A stretch of DNA of 64,000 bases from Actinomycetospora sp. NBRC 106375 (GCF_030269665.1 NZ_BSTS01000003.1:62001-126000), one strand, 5' to 3'. Positions 55,714 through 64,000 are shown, numbered from the stretch's first letter. Made by a program: numbers and translations. Notes: generated by a model from the sequence alone, not told the origin.

Positions 55714-55754
55714 GGTGCTCCTCCGACCCGACGTCATCGGGTGGGAGGAGCACC
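55714..55754. terminator. Bidirectional terminator hairpin
   Basis: An outer 11-bp stem (GGTGCTCCTCC with GGAGGAGCACC) and an inner 5-bp stem (CCCGA/TCGGG) enclose a CGTCA loop. It starts 18 bases after the coiled-coil gene and covers the last codons and stop of the converging hypothetical gene. Confidence 0.65.
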
Positions 55755-56120
55755 CGGACGGATCATGGATGCCGCCAGGTCGTCGAGCGCCGCGCCCCGG
55801 TCCCACAGCGCCTCGAGCTGTCCGTACCCGAGCACCTCCGGCAGCATCGCCAGGCGATCGGCCAGCCCGGCCCCGCTCGCCGCCAGGATCTCGGGCGCGT
55901 CCGGGTCGCCACCGGAGAGCGTCCCGAGCACGACCAGGACACCGCAGACCGCCGACGTCCCGAGCACCCAGCGCACCTCCTCGACCGCGGCCCGCAGCTC
56001 CTGGACGTCCGCGCTGCGGTGCCCGTCGAGGTGCACGCCTCCACCGCGGACCTCGACACGGCCGGACCCGTCGCCGAGCGCTCGCACCACCACCCCCGGC
56101 GGCCTCGGGCTCCTCGCCAC
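55734..56120 (-). CDS. Hypothetical protein (about 128 aa)
   Basis: This small protein is divergent from proS. It shows two halves: a beta-like segment ([25 protein letters not shown]) and a helical one ([51 protein letters not shown]). A weakly hydrophobic stretch, [17 protein letters not shown], is too short to be sure of a membrane helix. GTG 56120 or one of three GTGs at 56087-56093 may be the start. I do not recognise it. Confidence 0.5.
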   Translation of the reverse strand: MARSPRPPGVVVRALGDGSGRVEVRGGGVHLDGHRSADVQELRAAVEEVRWVLGTSAVCGVLVVLGTLSGGDPDAPEILAASGAGLADRLAMLPEVLGYGQLEALWDRGAALDDLAASMIRPGAPPTR

Positions 56121-56174
56121 GATCCCGGCGCCGCCCTGCGCAACCCGCTTCGCGACCGTCGTTACGCTCGGAAG

Positions 56175-57923
56175 ATGGCACGAGGGGTCACACGGATGTC
56201 CGGGCTGTTCCTGCGCACGCTGCGCGAGGACCCGGCCGACGCCGAGGTGATCAGCCACAAGCTGCTCGTGCGCGCGGGGTACGTGCGCCGCGTCGCGCCC
56301 GGCATCTACTCGTGGCTGCCGCTCGGGATGAGGGTCCTCGAGAACATCGAGCGCATCATCCGCGAGGAGATGGCCGCGATCGGCGGCCAGGAGGTGCACT
56401 TCCCGGCGCTGCTGCCCCGCGAGCCCTACGAGGCGACGGGCCGCTGGACCGAGTACGGCGACGCGCTCTTCCGGCTCAAGGACCGCAAGCGGGCCGACTA
56501 CCTCCTCGGGCCGACGCACGAGGAGATGTTCACCCTCATGGTCAAGGGGGAGACCAGCTCCTACCGCGACTTCCCGATCACGCTCTACCAGATCCAGACG
56601 AAGTACCGGGACGAGGAGCGGCCGCGCGCCGGCATCCTGCGCGGCCGCGAGTTCACGATGAAGGACTCGTACTCCTTCGACCTCTCCGACGAGGGACTGC
56701 AGGCCTCCTACGACGCGCACCGCGTCGCCTACCAGCGGCTGTTCGCCCGCCTCGGCCTCGAGGTGCAGATCGTCTCCGCGATGTCCGGGGCGATGGGCGG
56801 GTCGGCGTCCGAGGAGTTCCTCGCGCCCTGCGAGTCCGGCGAGGACACCTACGTCCGCTGCCCGGCCACCGGCTACGCCGCCAACGTCGAGGCCGTCACG
56901 ACGCCCGCGCCGCCCGAGCAGTCCGTCCACGACAAGCCCGAGGCCGTCGTCCACGACACCCCGGACACCCCGACGATCGAGACGCTCGTCGACCACGTCA
57001 ACGGTCTCGGCCTGGGCCGGACGTTCACCGCGGACGACACGCTGAAGAACGTCATGGTCAAGACCAAGCTCCCCGGCGCGGTGGAGTGGACGCTGCTCGG
57101 GGTCGGCGTGCCCGGTGACCGCGAGGTCGACATGAAGCGCCTCGAGGCGTCGGTATCGCCCGCGGAGGTCGCGCTGCTCGAGGACGCCGACTTCGCCGCG
57201 AACCCCTTCCTCACCAAGGGCTACATCGGGCCGGTCGGCCTGGCCAAGAACGGCGTCCGGTACCTCGTCGACCCCCGCATCGTGACGGGCACGGCCTGGG
57301 TCACGGGCGCCGACGAGCACGGCCGCCACGTCGTCGACCTCGTCGCCGGCCGCGACTTCACCCCCGACGGGACCATCGAGGCCGCCGAGGTCCGCGAGGG
57401 CGACCCCTCGCCCGACGGCGGCGGCCCGCTCGTCGCGGCCCGCGGCATCGAGATGGGCCACATCTTCCAGCTCGGGCGCAAGTACGCCGATGCGCTCGGC
57501 CTCACCGCGCTCGGCGCCGACGGCAAGCCCACCACGATCACCATGGGCTCCTACGGCGTCGGCGTCACCCGCGCCGTCGCCGCGATCACGGAGCAGCACG
57601 CGGACGCGAAGGGCCTCGTGTGGCCGGCCGAGGTCGCGCCCTACGCCGTCCACATCGTCATCGCCGGCAAGGACCCGGCCCAGGCCGAGGCCGCCACGAC
57701 GATCGCCGACGGCCTCGCCGCCGCGGGCCTCGAGGTCCTCCTCGACGACCGCAAGGCCTCGCCCGGCGTGAAGTTCGCCGACGCCGAGCTGCTCGGCATG
57801 CCCACCACGCTCACCGTGGGGCGCGGGCTCGCGACCGGCGTCGTCGAGGTCACCGACCGGGCCTCCGGCGAGCGCCGCGAGGTGCCGGTCGACGCCGTGG
57901 TCGCGGAGCTGTCCGCACGCTGA
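56175..57923 (+). CDS. proS: Prolyl-tRNA synthetase
   Basis: ProS charges tRNA-Pro. The 582-residue enzyme is the bacterial type with an inserted editing domain (residues ~225-395) between class II motifs 2 and 3. Visible motifs are [25 protein letters not shown] (motif 1 region), [33 protein letters not shown] (motif 2), EMGHIFQLG and [11 protein letters not shown] (motif 3), then the anticodon domain with [15 protein letters not shown] 56175 is used; MSGLFLRTL at 56196 is an alternative. In mycobacteria proS closes the same conserved segment. Confidence 0.96.
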   Translation: MARGVTRMSGLFLRTLREDPADAEVISHKLLVRAGYVRRVAPGIYSWLPLGMRVLENIERIIREEMAAIGGQEVHFPALLPREPYEATGRWTEYGDALFRLKDRKRADYLLGPTHEEMFTLMVKGETSSYRDFPITLYQIQTKYRDEERPRAGILRGREFTMKDSYSFDLSDEGLQASYDAHRVAYQRLFARLGLEVQIVSAMSGAMGGSASEEFLAPCESGEDTYVRCPATGYAANVEAVTTPAPPEQSVHDKPEAVVHDTPDTPTIETLVDHVNGLGLGRTFTADDTLKNVMVKTKLPGAVEWTLLGVGVPGDREVDMKRLEASVSPAEVALLEDADFAANPFLTKGYIGPVGLAKNGVRYLVDPRIVTGTAWVTGADEHGRHVVDLVAGRDFTPDGTIEAAEVREGDPSPDGGGPLVAARGIEMGHIFQLGRKYADALGLTALGADGKPTTITMGSYGVGVTRAVAAITEQHADAKGLVWPAEVAPYAVHIVIAGKDPAQAEAATTIADGLAAAGLEVLLDDRKASPGVKFADAELLGMPTTLTVGRGLATGVVEVTDRASGERREVPVDAVVAELSAR

Positions 57924-57929
57924 CCGGGA

Positions 57930-58636
57930 TCAGTGGATGAGGAACGACGCCAACAGGGCCACGATCACCGAGTTGTAGACGAAGGTCATCAGGGTGTGCA
58001 GGTTGACCACCCGGCGCATCTCGGGGTCACGATGGCCACGTCGGTCGCCCCGAACGTCGTCGCGACGGCGAGGGCGAAGTAGCGGTAGTCGGCGAAGTCG
58101 TGGGTGCGCCGGCCCGGGAACTCGAGACCGGGCTCGTCGAGGTCCCGCTGCGCGTAGTGCAGGGCGTACGCGGCGATCGACAGCGCCCAGGAGCTGACCA
58201 GGATGCTCAGGGTCACCGGCGCCAGGATCAGGTCGGAGACGACGATCCCGTCGACGTGCGGGAGCACCAGCGCCGCGGCGAGCGCCACGAGCGTGGCCTC
58301 CAGGGCGAACGCCGGGGCACCGACGGGCGCTGCGCGCCGCCGCCCGCCGTCCCGGCTCGGGAGGTCGCGCGCCCGCATCCGGGCCCGGAACTCCTCGGGG
58401 CCGACGCGCCCGAACGTCCGCAGGGTGAGCACGACGTAGACGAGGGCGAAGAGGTCGAACCCGAGGAGCAGGAGGATCGTGCGGGCGGCCCACACGTGCT
58501 CGTCGAGCAGAGCGGTCCCGTTCAGGCTGATGCCGACGGCCAGCGGCAGCAGGACGCCGACGGCCAGGGCGAGGGCGCCCCGACGCCCGTCGCGGCAGAG
58601 CGGATGGGTGGACGGGGCCGCCGCCGACGTGGTCAT
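57930..58636 (-). pseudogene. DUF1345 membrane protein, interrupted by an apparent frameshift near its end
   Basis: ATG 58636 starts a protein with membrane segments ALALAVGVLLPLAVGISL, ILLLLGFDLFALVYVVLTL, EATLVALAAALVLPH and ILAPVTLSILVSSWALSIAAYALHYA, then DYRYFALAVATTFGATDVAIVTP. This is the DUF1345 pattern. The expected last part, EMRRVVNLHTLMTF and YNSVIVALLASFL, is present but in the next frame. As written the protein ends at 57989 with 13 unrelated residues. Adding one base to the G run at 58023-58026 restores a full-length protein ending at 57930. It is either a sequencing error or a recent mutation. It ends six bases from proS (convergent). Confidence 0.75.
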
Positions 58637-58792
58637 GGGGTGCTCTCTCGGGCCGGGCCTCCCGTGGGGTCGCGATCTCCTCCGACGATCACCCGGCGAC
58701 GGTGCCACGTCGATCTCACGGAGCGCGACGTCCGCCGGCGGCCCGGAGACGGAAAGACCCCGATCAGCCCAGCGGTCGGCGACGCAGAGGGC

Positions 58793-60034
58793 TCAGCCGA
58801 CCCGCTGCCGACGCTCCAGGCCCACCGACACCGCCAGGACGACGAGGCCGACGAGCGGCAGCACGGCCCCCACGGCGGCCGGGGCGTCGTATCCCAGGCC
58901 GGCGGCCAGGACCAGGCCGCCGATGGCGGCGCCCACGGCGTTCGCCACGTTGAAGGCCGAGTGGAAGCTCGCGGCGGCCAGGGACGGGCCCTCGGCGGCG
59001 AAGTCGATCAGACGCCCCATCAGCGCCGGGCCCGCCGACATGCCGACGAAGCCCAGGGCGAACAGCCCGACCGTCGCGGCGACCGCGTCGTGCGCGGCGA
59101 AGACGAACCCCACCAGCACCGCGGAGTAGACGACCAGGGCGATCGCGATCGTCAGGCGCGGGGCCTTCTCGGCGAACCGGCCGCCCGCGATGTTGCCCAC
59201 GGTCATGCCGATCCCGAGGGCACCGAGCATCAGGGGCACCGTCGTCGCGGAGACCTGGGCCTGGGTGGTGAGGATCGGGTTGATGTAGCTGTAGACCGCG
59301 AACAGCCCGCCGAACCCGGCGGCGATGACGCCGAGGGTCAGCCACACCTGCGGGCGCCGCAGCGCGGTGAGCTCGCCGGAGATGCTGCCGCCGCGGTCGC
59401 CGGCGGGACTGGGGACGAGGGTCACGACGGCGAGCACCGTGATCAGCGCGATCATCGTCACCGCGACGTAGGCGCTGCGCCAGCCGAACGCCTCGCCCAG
59501 CCACGTCGCGGCCGGGACGCCGATGATGTTGGCGATCGTCAGCCCGAGCATGACCGTCGCGAGCGCCCGGGCGCGCTTCTCCGGGGGCACCAGCGCCGCC
59601 CCGAGCACCGCCGCGGTGCCGAAGTACGCGCCGTGCGGCACACCCGCGAGGAACCGCAGGCCGACGAAGGGGAGAAACGACGGGGCCAGCGCCGAGAGGG
59701 CGTTGGCGACGACGAGGAAGACCGCCAGCGCGACGACGAGCCGCTTGCGCGGCCACCGCGCGCCGATCAGCGCGATGAGCGGGGCGCCGACCACGACGCC
59801 CAGCGCGTAGGCGCTGATCGCGGTGCCGGCCGTCGGCACCGAGACGCCGAGGTCGGAGGCGAAGCCGGGGAGCACGCCCATGCTCGCGAACTCGGTGGTG
59901 CCGATGGCGAGCCCGCCCAGCGACAGGGCGGCCAGGCTGACGCCCGCCGGGACGCGGGGTCCCCGGGCCGTCCGCGGCGCGGTGGTCTCCGTGCGAGGGG
60001 CCGGAGCGGCCTCGGTCGAGGTCGGCGGGGTCAT
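58793..60034 (-). CDS. MFS transporter (AraJ/Cmr-type exporter)
   Basis: This 413-residue, 12-helix major facilitator has an early signature LAIGTTEFASMGVLPGFASDLG, the inter-helix loop GARWPRKRL and the segment RFLAGVPHGAYFGTAAVLGA. TTEFxxMGxLP and GxPHGAYFG are marks of the DHA1 AraJ/chloramphenicol-exporter group. Its ATG overlaps the stop of the upstream HAD phosphatase gene (ATGA), so the pair is coupled. The transported compound is probably a sugar derivative or drug, given the HAD/ROK neighbours. Confidence 0.9.
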   Translation of the reverse strand: MTPPTSTEAAPAPRTETTAPRTARGPRVPAGVSLAALSLGGLAIGTTEFASMGVLPGFASDLGVSVPTAGTAISAYALGVVVGAPLIALIGARWPRKRLVVALAVFLVVANALSALAPSFLPFVGLRFLAGVPHGAYFGTAAVLGAALVPPEKRARALATVMLGLTIANIIGVPAATWLGEAFGWRSAYVAVTMIALITVLAVVTLVPSPAGDRGGSISGELTALRRPQVWLTLGVIAAGFGGLFAVYSYINPILTTQAQVSATTVPLMLGALGIGMTVGNIAGGRFAEKAPRLTIAIALVVYSAVLVGFVFAAHDAVAATVGLFALGFVGMSAGPALMGRLIDFAAEGPSLAAASFHSAFNVANAVGAAIGGLVLAAGLGYDAPAAVGAVLPLVGLVVLAVSVGLERRQRVG

Positions 60035-60690
60035 GCGGTCACCTCCTGGGCGATCAGGGTCGGGACGACCTCGTGCAGGGTGCCGATCGGGATGTCGCCG
60101 GGGGCGCCGCGCAGGCCGGCGACGGTCGCGCCCGCGGCGCGGCCCGCCGCGACGCCGACGGGCGAGTCCTCGACGACGAGGCAGTCGGTGGGGTCGACGC
60201 CGAGGAAGTCGGCGGCCATGAGGTAGCCGTCGGGGGCCGGCTTGCCCTCGGCCACCATGTCGCGGGGGACGAGTACCGGGGCGTCGATGCCCGCGGCACC
60301 GAGGCGGGCGCGGGCGAGCCTCGTGTCGGCGCTGGTGACGACGGCCCACGGCGTGTGCGTGGCGTCGAGGTGGGCGACGAGCTCGTGCGCGCCCGGCGCC
60401 GCGACGACGTCGGCGAGGTCGGTGCACTCGGCCTCGAGCTGGTCGCGGGTCGCGACGGCGACCAGGGCCTCGTCGAGGTCGGGACGGACCCGGCGCACGG
60501 TGGCCTCGGCCGGGGCGCCGTGCATCACGGCGAACACGGCGGCGGGGTCGGCGCCCCAGCGCCGGGCCCAGGTCCGCCAGGAACGCTCGACGGCGGCGTC
60601 GGAGTCGACCAGAGTGCCGTCCATGTCCAGGAGCACGGCGGTGAAACCGCAGGTCACCCGACGGGCGGGTGCCTCGGCGTGCAGTGTCAC
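60031..60690 (-). CDS. HAD-superfamily sugar-phosphate phosphatase
   Basis: The 219-residue HAD-IA hydrolase has the nucleophile motif AVLLDMDGTLVDSD, motif II VVTSAD, the motif III Lys in EGKPAPDGY and motif IV CLVVEDSPVG. The helical cap between motifs I and II is that of the DOG1/beta-phosphoglucomutase-like group, which dephosphorylates sugar phosphates. GTG 60690 follows GGAAGGAC. It is divergent from a ROK repressor and coupled to an MFS exporter, together suggesting sugar-phosphate detoxification and efflux. Confidence 0.87.
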   Translation of the reverse strand: MTLHAEAPARRVTCGFTAVLLDMDGTLVDSDAAVERSWRTWARRWGADPAAVFAVMHGAPAEATVRRVRPDLDEALVAVATRDQLEAECTDLADVVAAPGAHELVAHLDATHTPWAVVTSADTRLARARLGAAGIDAPVLVPRDMVAEGKPAPDGYLMAADFLGVDPTDCLVVEDSPVGVAAGRAAGATVAGLRGAPGDIPIGTLHEVVPTLIAQEVTA

Positions 60691-60717
60691 GGCGGGTCCT
60701 TCCAACGCAGAGTCGTA

Positions 60718-60738
60718 TATTCTCGTGTTCCGAGGATA
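60718..60738. promoter_or_regulatory. Candidate ROK operator
   Basis: TATTCTCG-5-CGAGGATA (7 of 8 positions paired) lies in the 57-base gap between the divergent HAD and ROK genes. This is unusually AT-rich for the window and overlaps where both promoters must be. Confidence 0.5.
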
Positions 60739-60747
60739 ATCGGAGCC

Positions 60748-61941
60748 ATGACCGCGTCAACGGAGATCGGACGTGAGCCCGGTCGCGCCCGCGTGGACCG
60801 GTGGCGCACGAGTGCGGAGGTGCTCGACGAGGTCCGGCGCACGCCCGGCATCACCCGCGTCGAGCTCGGGCGCCGGCTCGCGCTCTCCAGCGCGTCGGCG
60901 ACGGAGACCGTCACGCGCCTGCGCGAGGCCGGGTGGCTCTGCGAGCACCGCGCGCCGGTGCAGGGTCGCGGGCGGCCCACCACCACGCTGGGGCCCGCGC
61001 CCGACGGCCCCCGCGTCGTCGCCGCGGACGTGCGCCACGAGGACTGGCGCGTGGGGCTGGCCGGGCTCGACGGCGAGGTCACCGGGGTCGTCAGCGCCCG
61101 CCACGACCGCGATCCCGCCGCGGTCACCGAGGCCCTCTGCGGGGCCATCGCCCGGGTGGCGGCCGACCACCACGTCGTGGCTGTCGGGCTCGCCGCGCCC
61201 GCTCCGGGGAGCGACGACGGGCTCGTGCACGCCACCGAGCTGGCCTGGGACGCCGTCGACCTCGGGTCGGTGACGCGGTGCCTGGGCCCGACGCCGGTGC
61301 CGCTGCGGGTGGGCAACGACGCGACGCTCGCCGGCGTCGCCGAGGCGCGCACCGGAGCGGCGGCCGGGGCGAGCACGGCGGTCTTCCTCACGGTCGAGGT
61401 CGGTCTCGGGGGCACGCTCCTGCTCGACGGGCGGCCGCACCTCGGCGCACACGGCGCCGCGGGGGAGTACGGCCACCTTCCCTTCGGCGACCCGGCGCGA
61501 CCCTGTGCGTGCGGCGCCTCCGGCTGCTGGGGCCCGGAGGTCGACGGCCGGGCCCTCGCGCGCCTGCTGGGCGACCCGACGCCGACCGACCCCCGCTCGT
61601 ACGCCGAGGCCGTCCTGTGCCGGTGCGCCGCCGGGGACGACGCGGCCGTCGGGGCGGTGCGCGCCGCGGGCGTCGTGCTGGCGCGCGGCGTCGCCGGGGT
61701 GGTGAACGTGCACGACCCGGACGTCGTCGTGGTCGGCGGCCTCGCCCGTGGCCTGCGCGCGGCGCCGGGCTTCGACGAGGCCTACCGCCGCGGGCTCATG
61801 GGCTTCCGGCGGGAGCAGCCGGTGCCCGTGCTCGACGCGGTCCACGGCGACGACGGGGCCCTGCACGGTGCCGCGGCCCTGGCGCTCGACCACGCCACGA
61901 GCGCCGAGGGACTCGCGGCGCTCGCCGGCGACCGACCCTGA
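60748..61941 (+). CDS. ROK-family transcriptional regulator
   Basis: The 397-residue protein has an N-terminal winged helix (TSAEVLDEVRRTPGITRVELGRRLALSSASATETVTRLREAG) and a ROK kinase-like domain. Within it, VGNDATLAGVAEA and the zinc motif CACGASGCWG are visible, while the sugar-binding EYGHLPFGD segment is close to the EIGH consensus (Tyr for Ile). It would sense a sugar and repress the divergent HAD-MFS pair. ATG 60748 follows CGGAGCC. Element C, copy 2, lies just after its stop. Confidence 0.9.
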   Translation: MTASTEIGREPGRARVDRWRTSAEVLDEVRRTPGITRVELGRRLALSSASATETVTRLREAGWLCEHRAPVQGRGRPTTTLGPAPDGPRVVAADVRHEDWRVGLAGLDGEVTGVVSARHDRDPAAVTEALCGAIARVAADHHVVAVGLAAPAPGSDDGLVHATELAWDAVDLGSVTRCLGPTPVPLRVGNDATLAGVAEARTGAAAGASTAVFLTVEVGLGGTLLLDGRPHLGAHGAAGEYGHLPFGDPARPCACGASGCWGPEVDGRALARLLGDPTPTDPRSYAEAVLCRCAAGDDAAVGAVRAAGVVLARGVAGVVNVHDPDVVVVGGLARGLRAAPGFDEAYRRGLMGFRREQPVPVLDAVHGDDGALHGAAALALDHATSAEGLAALAGDRP

Positions 61942-61947
61942 TCCTCG

Positions 61948-62020
61948 GTGATCGAAGTACCGATACGGACGCTCTGAGTGTCGTCGAGCGGAGCACGCCG
62001 ATAGGGGCACTTCGCTGACA
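61948..62020 (-). repeat. Dispersed ~72-nt element C, copy 2
   Basis: Read on the minus strand, this 73-base stretch matches 26994-27064 with two substitutions and two extra bases. It fills the gap between the ROK gene and the converging YjbQ-like gene and may act as a terminator for both. It is not coding. Confidence 0.85.
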
Positions 62021-62025
62021 CGACC

Positions 62026-62436
62026 TCAGCCGCCCAACAGGCTCAGCCGCACCTTCCGGGAGGGGTTGTCGCCGTTGGTGTCGACGAGGCACACGGACTG
62101 CCAGGTACCGAGGGCGAGGCGGCCGCCCAGCACCGGGACCGACATCGACGGGGCGACGAGGGCGGGCAGGACGTGGTCGCGGCCGTGGCCCGGCGAGCCG
62201 TGGCGGTGCGACCAGCGGCCGTCGGCGGGCAGCAGTTCGCGCAGCTGGGCGAGCAGGTCGTCGTCGCTGCCGGCGCCGGTCTCGATGATCGCGACACCGG
62301 CCGTGGCGTGCGGGACGAACACGTGCAGCAGGCCGTCGGGGGCGTCCGCGCCCTGGACGAACCGCGTGCACTCGCCCGTGATGTCGCGGACGGTCTCCCG
62401 GGCGCCGGTCCGGACCTCGATCTCCTCGCTGTACAC
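62026..62436 (-). CDS. YjbQ/UPF0047 family protein
   Basis: The 136-residue protein begins VYSEEIEVRTGARETVRDIT and has FVPHATAGVAIIETGAG, DHVLPALVAPSMSVPVLGGRLALGTWQSV and CLVDTNGDNPSRKV. HxTAxxxI...HG..GxxDHxxA..xGxSxxxPv..G.L.LGxWQ is the UPF0047 pattern; the conserved His, Glu and Asp residues are present. The E. coli member YjbQ has weak thiamine-phosphate synthase activity, but the physiological role is unknown. Start GTG 62436. Confidence 0.9.
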   Translation of the reverse strand: MYSEEIEVRTGARETVRDITGECTRFVQGADAPDGLLHVFVPHATAGVAIIETGAGSDDDLLAQLRELLPADGRWSHRHGSPGHGRDHVLPALVAPSMSVPVLGGRLALGTWQSVCLVDTNGDNPSRKVRLSLLGG

Positions 62437-62488
62437 CCGACGGAGGGTAGGGCCCGCGACCGGAGCGCCGGAGGTGCAGGATGCCGCC

Positions 62489-63307
62489 GTGCAGCAGCCC
62501 GGACAGGACTCCAGGAGCGGACGCGTCGCCGTCGCCGTCGTGACCGGCGCCGGCCGGGGCATCGGGGCGGCCCTCGCGGCCGCCCTCTCGGCGCGGGGCC
62601 ACCACCTCGTCGTCACCGACGTCGACGGCGCGGCGGCGCAGGCGACCGCGGAGTCCCTCGACGGGCCCGCGACCGCCCTGCCCCTCGACGTGCGGGACCC
62701 CGCGGCCCACCGCGCCGTGGCGCGCACCGCGGCCGGGCTCGGCGACGTCACGGTGTGGATCAACAACGCCGGGGTCCTGTCGACCGCGCCCGCGTGGGAG
62801 GCGACCGACGAGGAGGTCGGCACCACCTTCGAGGTCAACACCCTCGGCGTCGTGCACGGCAGCCGCGCCGCGATCGAGGTGATGCGCCGCGGCGACATCC
62901 TCAACGTCGTCTCGCTCTCCGGGCTCGGCCCGACGCCCGGCTTCGCGCTCTACGGCGCCAGCAAGGCCGCGGCGCTGAGCTACTCGCAGGCCCTCGACAT
63001 CGAGCTGGCCGCCGCCCGCCGCCCCGTGCGCATCCGGGCCCTGTGCCCCGACGTCGTCGACACCTCCCTGGTCAGCAACGTCGCCCACCGGCCCAGCGCC
63101 GCCCTGCTGTTCACCGGCACGCGGCTGCTCTCGGTCGACGAGGTCGTCGACGCGGCCATGGGGCTGCTCGGGTCCCGCCGGGCGATGCGTACCGTGCCGG
63201 GCTGGCGTGCAGCGTTGCAGCGGACGTCGGCGGCGCTGCCGGCGCTCGCCCGGGTCGCGGTCCCGATCGTGGCGCGGATGGGCGAACGGCGGCGGCTGTC
63301 GCGCTGA
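62489..63307 (+). CDS. Short-chain dehydrogenase/reductase
   Basis: The 272-residue SDR has the cofactor motif VVTGAGRGIGAALAAAL, Asp in VVTDVDGAA (NAD preference likely), INNAGVLS, the catalytic Ser in VVSLSG and YGASKAAALSYSQAL (Tyr-x-x-x-Lys). The C-terminus has a hydrophobic/basic region (LPALARVAVPIVARMGERRRL) seen in a mycobacterial-type SDR group. GTG 62489 follows GGAGGTG at 62470-62476; GTG 62474 is an alternative. The substrate is unknown. It is divergent from the YjbQ gene. Confidence 0.88.
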   Translation: MQQPGQDSRSGRVAVAVVTGAGRGIGAALAAALSARGHHLVVTDVDGAAAQATAESLDGPATALPLDVRDPAAHRAVARTAAGLGDVTVWINNAGVLSTAPAWEATDEEVGTTFEVNTLGVVHGSRAAIEVMRRGDILNVVSLSGLGPTPGFALYGASKAAALSYSQALDIELAAARRPVRIRALCPDVVDTSLVSNVAHRPSAALLFTGTRLLSVDEVVDAAMGLLGSRRAMRTVPGWRAALQRTSAALPALARVAVPIVARMGERRRLSR

Positions 63308-63414
63308 CGGCCCCGCGAGCGGGGCCACACGCCGGGGCCCGGGGGTCGTGATCGGATCGTGACCCCTTCGGCTACGTTGAGCACGGTCCATGTCCCCCGA
63401 ACGTGGAGGATCGG

Positions 63415-64000
63415 ATGCTGGTCCTGGCCCCCGATCCCCGTCTCGGTATCGCTCCGGAGCGGGTGACGCGGGTGCGCGGCCTGCTCGAGCAGGCCGAGGC
63501 GGGAGCGCCCGTCCCGGGCGTCGTCGTGGCGCTGCCGGGCGGCCCCGACGGCGTGCTCGACGCGGTGGTGCTGCGCCCGGACGGCGTCCTCGGCCTCGCC
63601 GCGCTGCCCGCGGGCGAGCGCGAGCTGGCGCGCGACGCCTCGCGCGAAGCGGTCGCCGCCGGCGGGGGACGGGCGGGCCTCGCGACCCCGGCGACCGGCC
63701 TGCCCCGCGCCCGCTCCGGCGCCCCCGACACCGTGCCGCCCACGGCCCGCGAGTCCGCCGACGAGCTCGACCGCCTGCTCGCCCTGCCCGACCCGGCGTG
63801 CGGCGCCCCCCGGCGCGTGCTCGCGACCGTCGGCGACGACGAGGCCGGCGTCGGCGCCACCCGCACGGCGCTCACCGCCCCCGTCGGCTCCTTCCGCGTG
63901 CTCGACGTCGAGGACGTGCGCCGCCTGCTCGCGGCCTTCCGGCTCGGCGACCACGTCCCCGACGGGACGAAGCTGGCCGAGGTCGGCTTCCTCGCCCCGG
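63415..64000 (+). CDS. Hypothetical protein, 5' part (runs off the window)
   Basis: ATG 63415, preceded by GTGGAGGATCGG, opens a frame that stays open to the window end (195 codons). The protein starts LVLAPDPRLGIAPERVTRVR and contains VPGVVVALPGGPDGVLDAVV, an Ala/Gly/Pro linker and FRVLDVEDVRRLLAAFRLGDH. It is soluble with no membrane segment, and codon use is normal. I do not recognise it, and the missing 3' end may hold the diagnostic part. Confidence 0.65.
   Translation, partial: MLVLAPDPRLGIAPERVTRVRGLLEQAEAGAPVPGVVVALPGGPDGVLDAVVLRPDGVLGLAALPAGERELARDASREAVAAGGGRAGLATPATGLPRARSGAPDTVPPTARESADELDRLLALPDPACGAPRRVLATVGDDEAGVGATRTALTAPVGSFRVLDVEDVRRLLAAFRLGDHVPDGTKLAEVGFLAP

Noticed and set aside
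53051-55753. A 900-codon minus-strand frame with repeated FGLLGGFA-type segments resembling a multi-span membrane protein
   Set aside because: It is the reverse reading of the plus-strand EQAEREA repeat and of the ligase gene. It crosses several good plus-strand genes and has no start context or family motif.
1-64000. tRNA, rRNA, insertion sequences, integrase or prophage genes
   Set aside because: Reading both strands, I saw no tRNA-like cloverleaf near gaps, no transposase or integrase motifs and no phage structural genes. A tRNA scan would settle the first point.

Overview
The window is a 64 kb piece of a very GC-rich actinobacterial chromosome. GTG starts are common, many genes overlap by 1-4 bases (GTGA/ATGA junctions), and mycothiol and F420 enzymes are present (mycothione reductase, a Ddn-like reductase, a MshC-like ligase). 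Conserved genes run in the order tsf-pyrH-frr-cdsA ... rlmN ... dxr-rip-ispG-GNAT ... map ... mtr ... chelatase-cobO-cobB ... proS. From memory this is the order of the Mycobacterium tuberculosis tsf-to-proS segment, which points to Mycobacteriales/Pseudonocardiales; a Pseudonocardia-like genus is my inference and was not tested.

Layout: (1) 1-3540 holds translation and phospholipid genes (tsf end, pyrH, frr, cdsA, a methyltransferase). (2) 3.6-10.05 kb is an island for one-carbon catabolism: a DmdA/GcvT-like demethylase, a frameshifted MTHFR-family protein, a dimethylglycine-oxidase-like FAD/GcvT fusion, and dedicated ETF beta and alpha. (3) 10.1-17.2 kb holds a membrane protein, rlmN, an Eis-like acetyltransferase, a Ser/Thr kinase, a LigD-type polymerase and a CoA-disulfide-reductase-like enzyme. 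(4) 17.2-23.1 kb, minus strand, holds a hydrolase, a large LuxR-type ATPase regulator, an APC-type permease and a DUF2631 protein. (5) 23.2-33.3 kb is the conserved dxr-rip-ispG ... GNAT-DUF3054 ... map block, interrupted by a poorly coding 1.3 kb stretch, an S9 peptidase and a GIY-YIG-like gene of foreign appearance. (6) 33.4-45.5 kb holds a RibD-like protein with reversed domain order, cobQ, several regulator/target pairs with visible operators, an ABC exporter and mycothione reductase. (7) 45.8-52.3 kb holds a secreted trypsin-like protease and a cobalamin cluster (chelatase, cobO, cobB, hydrolase, cobE). (8) 52.3-64 kb holds a hydrolase, a LapA-like protein, a MshC/CysS-like ligase, a coiled-coil repeat membrane protein, proS, a frameshifted DUF1345 gene, a ROK/HAD/MFS sugar module, a YjbQ protein, an SDR and a partial unknown gene.

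The island in region 2 makes biochemical sense as one pathway. Two tetrahydrofolate-dependent enzymes would strip methyl groups, one giving methyl-THF and one giving methylene-THF, MTHFR would oxidise methyl-THF, and the ETF pair would carry electrons from the flavoprotein to the respiratory chain. Its substrate is not known. Three kinds of dispersed hairpin or palindromic repeat occur at gene ends, including a ~72-nt element in two inverted copies 35 kb apart and a 17-19 bp stem-loop in two copies 28 kb apart. Two otherwise intact genes each carry an apparent one-base loss in a G/C run, which may be assembly error. I saw no tRNA, rRNA, CRISPR array, insertion sequence or prophage.
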